From positions 1 to 59,304 of the forward strand of contig CAJWCU010000022.1 of assembly GCA_913030825.1 (NCBI GenBank): a stretch of 59,304 bases of DNA, in the 5' to 3' direction. The position numbers and the translations under genes are program-made. Each line of letters begins with the position of its first letter. Positions within the stretch are counted from its first letter, which is position 1. This stretch comes from an uncultured Rhodospirillaceae bacterium (lineage in GTDB: Bacteria; Pseudomonadota; Alphaproteobacteria; Rhodospirillales; Casp-alpha2). Under the pieces are notes generated by a model. The model saw only the letters and a program-made list of their open reading frames with translations. It did not search any database and was not told the origin of the DNA. Shown here piece by piece: positions 53,844-59,304 of this stretch.

Positions 53844-55192
53844 GCGTTGTCCCGTAAAATCGTCCCGGCGAGGTAGAGCGAGCCGCAAATTAAGACGCAA
53901 GGCGCCGTCTGCCCGGCCTCCGCGCCAGCGTCCTGCCCCACGCGGGCGGTGATCGCCGCCAGGGCCTCGGCGACCGACGCGGCCGTGCCCGAGGGAATGC
54001 GAACGCCCCGGCCGGCCTCGGCGATTTGCTGTGCGGTCAGGGTGTTGGGCTCACCCGGAATGGCGACCCCCGTCAGCGACGCCGCGACACCCGCGAGCGG
54101 GCCGAGGAACGTCGCCGGATCCTTCGAATTGATCATGCCGCAGATCAGGTGCAGGGGCCGGTCCGCCCAGACCTCGCGGGCGTAATCGGCGATGACCTCG
54201 GCCGCCGCCGCGTTATGCCCGCCGTCCAGCCACAGCGCCCAGCCGTCACCCAGGCCGTTGACCAGGGGCCCGGCCGTCAGGCGTTGCAGGCGGGCGGGCC
54301 ATTTCGCGGAGGCGAGGCCGTCGGCGATCTGGTCCGCCGACGCGTTGAACCCCTCCATGGCGTCGAGGCAGGCGATCGCCTGGGCCGCGTTGGCCAATTG
54401 ATGACGGCCCGCCAGCGCCGGGGCGGGAAAGTCCCGCGCCGTGCCGTCCGGCCCGGTCAGCCGAAACCCGCCGCCCGCGATCTCCGCGACCGACCAATCG
54501 GCACCATGGAGCGAGAGCGGCGCGCCCAAGGCCTCGGCCCGATCACGCAGCACGGCCTCTGCCTCGGGCCGCTGTGGGCCGATGACGCAGGGCACGCCCT
54601 GTTTGATGATGCCCGCCTTTTCCCCGGCGATGGCCTCGATGGTGTTGCCCAGGAACTGTTGGTGATCCATGGAGATCGGCGTGATCACGGTGACCAGGGG
54701 CTTGTCCACGACGTTGGTCGCATCCAGACGCCCACCCAGGCCCGTTTCCAGGATCAACACGTCGGCGGAAGATCGGGCAAAGGCCAACATCGCCGCCGCC
54801 GTGGTGATTTCGAAAAAGGTAATCGGCTCGCCGGCATTGGCGTTTTCGCATTCGGTCAACAGGGCCTGCAGATCCGTATCGGGGATCAGCCGCCCCGCCA
54901 AACGAATGCGTTCGTTGAAATGCACCAGATGGGGCGAGATATGAACATGCACACGGTACCCGGCGGCCTCCAGGATCGCGCGCAGGACGGCAATGACCGA
55001 GCCCTTGCCGTTGGTCCCGGCGACATGGACGACGGGCGGCAGGCTGCGTTCCGGATGGCCGAGCTTGGCCAGCAGGGCGTACACCCGGTCGAGCGACAGG
55101 TCGATGACCTTGGGATGGAGGGTCAGAAGGCGGGCGAGAATTTCATCGCAACGGGCGGCGGCCTCGGCATCCGCCCCGGGCGTTCCGGTCAT
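53840..55192 (-). CDS. folC: Bifunctional folylpolyglutamate/dihydrofolate synthase
   Basis: A 450-residue Mur-ligase-family enzyme with the ATP motif GTNGKGSV at 59-66, ETGLGGRLDATNVV and the C-terminal DGGHNAAAA. It adds glutamate to (dihydro)folates. It follows accD after 15 bases in the trp-accD-folC series, and its end contains the promoter of the arsR unit. Confidence 0.94.
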   Translation of the reverse strand: MTGTPGADAEAAARCDEILARLLTLHPKVIDLSLDRVYALLAKLGHPERSLPPVVHVAGTNGKGSVIAVLRAILEAAGYRVHVHISPHLVHFNERIRLAGRLIPDTDLQALLTECENANAGEPITFFEITTAAAMLAFARSSADVLILETGLGGRLDATNVVDKPLVTVITPISMDHQQFLGNTIEAIAGEKAGIIKQGVPCVIGPQRPEAEAVLRDRAEALGAPLSLHGADWSVAEIAGGGFRLTGPDGTARDFPAPALAGRHQLANAAQAIACLDAMEGFNASADQIADGLASAKWPARLQRLTAGPLVNGLGDGWALWLDGGHNAAAAEVIADYAREVWADRPLHLICGMINSKDPATFLGPLAGVAASLTGVAIPGEPNTLTAQQIAEAGRGVRIPSGTAASVAEALAAITARVGQDAGAEAGQTAPCVLICGSLYLAGTILRDNA

Positions 55193-55207
55193 GGGCGGCG
55201 GGCCGGA

Positions 55208-56173
55208 TCAGTCGTCGCCAGGGACGGGCACGGCGCCGGGGCGGTGATTTCGCGCCGGCGGCAGGATTTCGCCTTCGAGAAGCTCGATATCCTGGTCCGA
55301 TCCCTCGACCGCGCGGCCCGGCTCCGGATTGAGCAGCAGATCGATGACCCGGATCAACGTGTCGCGCAGGTCCGTGCGCGGCACCACCATGTCGACCATG
55401 CCGTGCTCCAACAGATACTCGGCCCGCTGAAACCCTTCGGGCAGGGTTTCCCGGATCGTCTGTTCGATCACCCGCGCCCCGGCGAAGCCGATGACGGCGC
55501 CGGGCTCCGCGATATGGATGTCGCCCAGCATGGCGTAGGAGGCCGAAACGCCACCCGTGGTCGGGTCCGTCAGGACCACGATATAGGGCAGGCCCGCTTC
55601 CTTGACTTCCTCGACCGCGATGGTCGTACGTGCCATCTGCATCAGGGACAGAATGCCTTCCTGCATGCGCGCGCCGCCGGACGACGGAATGACGATGAAG
55701 GCGGCGTTTTCGTCCACTGCCTTGCGCGCGGCGGCGACCAGCCCCGCCCCCATGGCCTGGCCCATGGAGCCGCCCATGAAGGGGAAATTCAACGCCGCAA
55801 TAACCACCGGCAGGCCGTTCATGCGCCCGACACCGGCCAGCAGGGCATCCTGATCCCCCGTCTTCGACCGCGCGGCCTTGAGGCGCGAGGTATAGGAATC
55901 GGTGTCCTTGAACTTGAGCGGATCCTGTGCAGGCGCCCGCCAGGTGATGCGTTCGAACGCGCCGTCGTCGAACAGCATCTCCAAACGCTGCGCCGCCCCC
56001 AGCCGCAGGTGATGGCCGCAGTGCTGGCAGACGTGCAGGTATTTTTCGAGATCGCGATGGAAGATCATCTGGCTGCAACCGGGGCATTTGTGCCACAGGT
56101 TGTCCGGCATTTCCTTGCCCGCGCCGACCAGACGCTTGAGCTTGGGACGGACGAAATCGCGCAGCCAGTTCAT
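55208..56173 (-). CDS. accD: Acetyl-CoA carboxylase carboxyltransferase subunit beta
   Basis: A 321-residue AccD with an N-terminal four-Cys zinc ribbon (C30, C33, C49, C52) and the crotonase-like carboxyltransferase domain with PFMGGSMGQAMG and DPTTGGVSASYAMLGD. With AccA it transfers the carboxyl group to acetyl-CoA to start fatty-acid synthesis. It lies between trpA and folC, an order common in this class. Confidence 0.96.
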   Translation of the reverse strand: MNWLRDFVRPKLKRLVGAGKEMPDNLWHKCPGCSQMIFHRDLEKYLHVCQHCGHHLRLGAAQRLEMLFDDGAFERITWRAPAQDPLKFKDTDSYTSRLKAARSKTGDQDALLAGVGRMNGLPVVIAALNFPFMGGSMGQAMGAGLVAAARKAVDENAAFIVIPSSGGARMQEGILSLMQMARTTIAVEEVKEAGLPYIVVLTDPTTGGVSASYAMLGDIHIAEPGAVIGFAGARVIEQTIRETLPEGFQRAEYLLEHGMVDMVVPRTDLRDTLIRVIDLLLNPEPGRAVEGSDQDIELLEGEILPPARNHRPGAVPVPGDD

Positions 56174-56202
56174 GTGTTCGCCTCTTTCGAAACAGGTGCC
56201 GT

Positions 56203-57048
56203 TTAGTTTCTGGCGCCGCGAACCCCGTCCGCCAGCGCGCCGACCAATTCTAACACCTTGTCCTTGGTGCCGGGTAGGGGCGCGCCGTTTTCGTCGCGGT
56301 TGTCCGCAATCACCTGGACCAGCGCCGATCCCACGACCGCCGCGTCGGCGACTTTTGCGATCTCGGCGGCCTGATCCGGCGTTTTAATGCCGAATCCGAC
56401 GGCCACGGGCAGGTCCGTGTGGCGGCGGATGCGGGCGACGCTGTCGGCGACATGGCCCACGTCGGCGGACTTGGTACCGGTGATGCCGGTGATCGAAACG
56501 TAGTAGACGAAGCCGGACGCATGCTTAACGACCTTGGGCAGGCGCTTGTCGTCGGTCGTCGGCGCCGTCAAATAGATGAAGTTGAGCCCGGCCTCGATGG
56601 CGGGCAGGCAGAGTTCGCCTTCTTCCTCGGGCGGCAGATCGACGACGATCAGACCGTCGATCCCGGCCTCCCTGGCATCCTTCAGGAAACGGTCGACGCC
56701 GTAGATATAGATCGGATTGAAATAGCCCATCAGGATGATCGGCGTCTCGTCGTCCTTCTTGCGGAAGGAGCGGACGATCTCCAACGTCTTCGGCAGGGTC
56801 ATCCCGGCTTTGAGCGCGCGCAGCGAGGACGCCTGGATCGCCGGGCCGTCGGCCATGGGGTCGGAAAACGGCATGCCGATTTCGATCAGGTCGGCCCCCG
56901 CCTCGGCGATGCCCAGCAGGATGTCCTCGGATGCTTCCGGCGTCGGGTCGCCCGCCGTCAGGAAGGTGACCAGACCGGCGCGGCCCTCGGCTTTAAGGGC
57001 GGCGAATTTTCGGGTGATGCGGGTTTCGGGGCGGCTTTCGGTGGTCAT
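56203..57048 (-). CDS. trpA: Tryptophan synthase alpha chain
   Basis: A 281-residue TIM-barrel subunit that cleaves indole-3-glycerol phosphate. The catalytic residues E56 ([11 protein letters not shown]) and D67 (MADGP) are present at the expected spacing. It starts 4 bases after the trpB stop, so the two subunits are co-translated. Confidence 0.96.
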   Translation of the reverse strand: MTTESRPETRITRKFAALKAEGRAGLVTFLTAGDPTPEASEDILLGIAEAGADLIEIGMPFSDPMADGPAIQASSLRALKAGMTLPKTLEIVRSFRKKDDETPIILMGYFNPIYIYGVDRFLKDAREAGIDGLIVVDLPPEEEGELCLPAIEAGLNFIYLTAPTTDDKRLPKVVKHASGFVYYVSITGITGTKSADVGHVADSVARIRRHTDLPVAVGFGIKTPDQAAEIAKVADAAVVGSALVQVIADNRDENGAPLPGTKDKVLELVGALADGVRGARN

Positions 57049-57052
57049 GGGC

Positions 57053-58261
57053 TCAGTCCATCCCCAGGTAGCCGGCGACGGCGTCGACGTCCTTGTCGCC
57101 GCGGCCGCAGAGGTTCATCACGATCAGGTGGTCCTTGGGCAGGTCCGGCGCGATCTTGGCGACATGGGCCAGCGCGTGGCTCGGCTCCAACGCCGGAATG
57201 ATGCCCTCCTTCTTGGTGCAAAGCTGGAAGGCTTCCAAGGCTTCCTTGTCCGTGATCGAGACGTAATTGACCCGGCCCGTATCGCGCAGCCAGGAGTGCT
57301 CGGGCCCGATGCCGGGATAATCCAGCCCGGCGGAGATCGAATGGCCGTCGACGATCTGGCCGTCTTCCGTCTGCAGCAGATAGGTGCGGTTGCCGTGCAG
57401 CACACCCGGGCGGCCACCATTCAGGGACGCGCAATGCTCGCCCGTCTCAATGCCGTGGCCGGCGGCCTCGACCCCGATCAGGTTGACGCTGTCATCGTCC
57501 AGGAACGGATGGAACAGGCCGATGGCGTTGGATCCGCCGCCGATCGCCGCGATGCAGGTATCGGGCAGGCGGCCTTCCATCTCCATCATCTGCTCCTTCG
57601 TCTCGTTGCCGATGACGCATTGGAAATCGCGGACCATGGCCGGATAAGGATGCGGGCCCGCCGCCGTGCCGATGATGTAGAAGGTGTCGTCGACGTTGGA
57701 GACCCAGTCACGCAGGGCCTCGTTCATGGCGTCCTTCAACGTGCCCGTGCCGGCGGTGACGGGGACGATTTCGGCGCCCAGCATCTTCATCCGCACGACG
57801 TTGGGGCGCTGGCGCTTCACATCCGTTTCGCCCATGTAGACGACGCAGGGCAGACCGAACAGCGCACAGACCGTGGCCGTCGCCACGCCGTGCTGCCCGG
57901 CGCCCGTTTCGGCGATGATGCGGCCCTTGCCCATGCGCTTGGCCAGCAGGATTTGACCAATCGTATTGTTGATCTTGTGGGCACCCGTGTGGTTCAGCTC
58001 GTCCCGCTTGAAATAGACCTTGGCGCCGCCGAAGTGATCGGTCAGGCGCTCGGCCAAGTAAAGCGGGCTGGGCCGGCCCACGTAATGCTTCATGTAACGG
58101 TTGAACTCATCCCAATAAGCCGCGTCGTTCTTGGCGTTATCCCAGGCTTCCTGAACCTGCAGGATCAACGGCATCAGGGTTTCCGCCACATAGCGGCCGC
58201 CGTAGATATCGAAATGTCCCGTCTCGTCCGGGCCTTCGCGGTAGGTGTTGAGCTTCGACAT
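57053..58261 (-). CDS. trpB: Tryptophan synthase beta chain
   Basis: A 402-residue PLP enzyme that joins indole and serine. The PLP lysine is K96 in HTGAHKINN, and the glycine-rich phosphate site [10 protein letters not shown] is present. It is the TrpB1 type, as expected next to trpA. It is separated from trpF by about 160 bases with two hairpins, so it may have its own promoter. Confidence 0.97.
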   Translation of the reverse strand: MSKLNTYREGPDETGHFDIYGGRYVAETLMPLILQVQEAWDNAKNDAAYWDEFNRYMKHYVGRPSPLYLAERLTDHFGGAKVYFKRDELNHTGAHKINNTIGQILLAKRMGKGRIIAETGAGQHGVATATVCALFGLPCVVYMGETDVKRQRPNVVRMKMLGAEIVPVTAGTGTLKDAMNEALRDWVSNVDDTFYIIGTAAGPHPYPAMVRDFQCVIGNETKEQMMEMEGRLPDTCIAAIGGGSNAIGLFHPFLDDDSVNLIGVEAAGHGIETGEHCASLNGGRPGVLHGNRTYLLQTEDGQIVDGHSISAGLDYPGIGPEHSWLRDTGRVNYVSITDKEALEAFQLCTKKEGIIPALEPSHALAHVAKIAPDLPKDHLIVMNLCGRGDKDVDAVAGYLGMD

Positions 58262-58289
58262 GAACCAATCCTCATATTTCCCTGGGATC

Positions 58290-58313
58290 GCGCCGTTTTA
58301 AGGTTAACGGCGC
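58290..58313 (-). promoter_or_regulatory. Hairpin in the trpB leader
   Basis: A perfect 8-base-pair stem (GCGCCGTT / AACGGCGC) with an eight-base loop lies about 30 bases before the trpB ATG on the minus strand. No T-run follows. It could affect translation or mRNA stability; no leader peptide rich in Trp is evident. Confidence 0.35.
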
Positions 58314-58367
58314 AACCTAGCCGGGGCGGCGCAAATAAAGCATATGCCCCCCACGAACCCAAGGACT

Positions 58368-58388
58368 AAAGGGGCCCGATGGGCCTTT
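58368..58388 (-). terminator. Possible terminator after trpF
   Basis: GGGGCCC and GGGCC with flanking AAA/TTT can pair around a three-base loop, 35 bases after the trpF stop. The T-rich side faces the plus strand, so its use on the minus strand is doubtful. Confidence 0.3.
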
Positions 58389-58422
58389 GCTTTTGAAGGG
58401 ATATCGACGGGACGACCGGGGG

Positions 58423-59076
58423 CTAACCCGCCCCCTTGGCGGCGCCCAGGAAATCGCGGATCAGATCGGCGCTTTTCTCGCCGGGTGCCGTCTCGACGCC
58501 GGACGAAACATCGACGCCAGGGGCCCCCGCCGTTCGGATCGCTTCCGCAACGTTGCCGGGCGTCAGCCCGCCCGCCAACAGCCAGGGCACGGACCAATCC
58601 GTTCCGGCCAGCAGCCCCCAGTCGAAGGCCACGGCATTGCCGCCGGGCCGGTCGGCGTCTTTCGGCGGCTTGGCATCGAACAGCAGCCGGTCGGCGACGG
58701 TCTCATAGGCGCGGGCCCCCGTGACATCGTCGGGCGACGCGATGGCCAACGCCTTCATCACCGGCAGGCCAAACTTCTCTTTTACCTCGGCCACGCGCTC
58801 CGCCGTTTCCGAACCATGCAACTGCAACAGGTCGATATTGCCGCCGGCCGTGATCACGGCCAACTCGTCGTCCGTCGCATCGACGGTCAGCGCCGTCTTG
58901 ATGACGCCCGGCGGCACCAGGGCCGCCAGCGCATTGGCGATCGGCGGCTGCACGTTGCGCGGCGATTTCTTGAAGAACACGAAGCCGACCATGTCCGCCC
59001 CGCCCGCGTTGACAGGGTCGCAGGCCGCCTGCACGGCCTCCGCCGTCTTCAATCCGCAGATCTTCACGACGGTCAT
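58423..59076 (-). CDS. trpF: Phosphoribosylanthranilate isomerase
   Basis: A 217-residue TIM-barrel isomerase with the start MTVVKICGLK (catalytic Cys7), LLQLHGSE and a C-terminal DVSSGVETAPGEKS phosphate site. It converts phosphoribosylanthranilate to CdRP in tryptophan synthesis. It starts one base after the pyrF stop, so the two are coupled. Confidence 0.96.
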   Translation of the reverse strand: MTVVKICGLKTAEAVQAACDPVNAGGADMVGFVFFKKSPRNVQPPIANALAALVPPGVIKTALTVDATDDELAVITAGGNIDLLQLHGSETAERVAEVKEKFGLPVMKALAIASPDDVTGARAYETVADRLLFDAKPPKDADRPGGNAVAFDWGLLAGTDWSVPWLLAGGLTPGNVAEAIRTAGAPGVDVSSGVETAPGEKSADLIRDFLGAAKGAG

Positions 59077-59077
59077 T

Positions 59078-59304
59078 TCAGGAACCCAGTTCGTCCGCGA
59101 TGCGCTTGGCGGCGGCGATCGGGTCGTCGGATTGAGTGATCGGGCGGCCGATGACCAGATAGTCCGCACCCAGGGAGACCGCGTCGCGGGGCGTGACGAT
59201 GCGTTTCTGATCGCCCTTGGCGGCCCATTCGGGGCGGATGCCGGGCACGACCAGGGTGAAGTCGGGGCCGCAGACGGAGCGGATGACCTTGATCTCGTGG
59301 GCCG
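59078..59304 (-). CDS. pyrF: Orotidine 5'-phosphate decarboxylase (C-terminal part)
   Basis: The last 75 residues of PyrF, the final enzyme of UMP synthesis; the 5' part lies outside the window. The conserved C-terminal motifs VVPGIRPEW, then GADYLVIGRPITQSDDP are clear. It is followed by trpF after one base. Confidence 0.92.
   Translation of the reverse strand, partial: AHEIKVIRSVCGPDFTLVVPGIRPEWAAKGDQKRIVTPRDAVSLGADYLVIGRPITQSDDPIAAAKRIADELGS

Overview
The window reads as chromosomal core DNA of a high-GC alphaproteobacterium, most like Rhodospirillales and relatives. The evidence is gene content and order: ChvG-ChvI beside a short-form HPr kinase, RapZ and a membrane-less PTS; addBA coupled to tsaE-amgK-murU; folC-accD-trpA-trpB-trpF-pyrF; a YejABEF peptide importer; and a membrane-anchored cytochrome c next to pheA. 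I saw no transposase, integrase, phage gene, CRISPR array, rRNA or tRNA. Coding density is high, genes often overlap by ATGA or GTGA, and several start with GTG.

Layout. 1-4.0 kb: small genes, pheA, a cycM-type cytochrome and a histidinol-phosphatase-like enzyme. 4.1-10.8 kb: yejA-yejB-yejE-yejF with a GhrA-type reductase coupled to yejF. 10.9-18 kb: uppP (minus) and glutamate synthase gltB-gltD. 18-22.2 kb: accessory genes, namely a PAS-family gene with a decayed partial copy beside it, a class-I glutamine-amidotransferase-like hydrolase, a beta-hydroxyacid dehydrogenase, a DUF423 protein, an unrecognised protein behind a Fur-like site, and a secreted protein with three LPPGL repeats. 22.3-38.4 kb: a carbon/envelope signalling block (pckA, chvI, chvG, hprK, rapZ, EIIA, HPr, enzyme I, ahcY) in which other modules sit between the core genes: a cobalamin-riboswitch-controlled cbtBA cobalt-uptake unit with a HugZ-like gene, a methyltransferase, an atypical SDR, and a hydrolase/HAD pair.

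38.4-51.3 kb: a multi-PAS membrane protein that stops before any kinase domain, hspQ, a TrxR-like flavoprotein with a dihaem cytochrome, then the coupled run tsaE-amgK-murU-addB-addA. 51.5-59.3 kb: trxA and gloB on plus; on minus pyrF-trpF-trpB-trpA-accD-folC, ending in a zinc-type ArsR repressor and a CDF transporter.

How it works together: glutamate, aromatic, histidine, tryptophan and pyrimidine synthesis; peptide uptake and cell-wall sugar recycling; a PTS phosphorelay that probably signals rather than transports; methyl-cycle turnover; and metal homeostasis for cobalt/B12 uptake and probably zinc efflux. I did not find a clearly new multi-gene system. The best leads are regulatory or protein-level: a kinase-less DivL-like PAS protein, an SDR without its catalytic Ser/Tyr/Lys, a probably leaderless zinc-sensor operon, a B12 riboswitch with a visible ribosome-site-blocking stem, an ahcY leader hairpin, and the flavoprotein/dihaem cytochrome pair.
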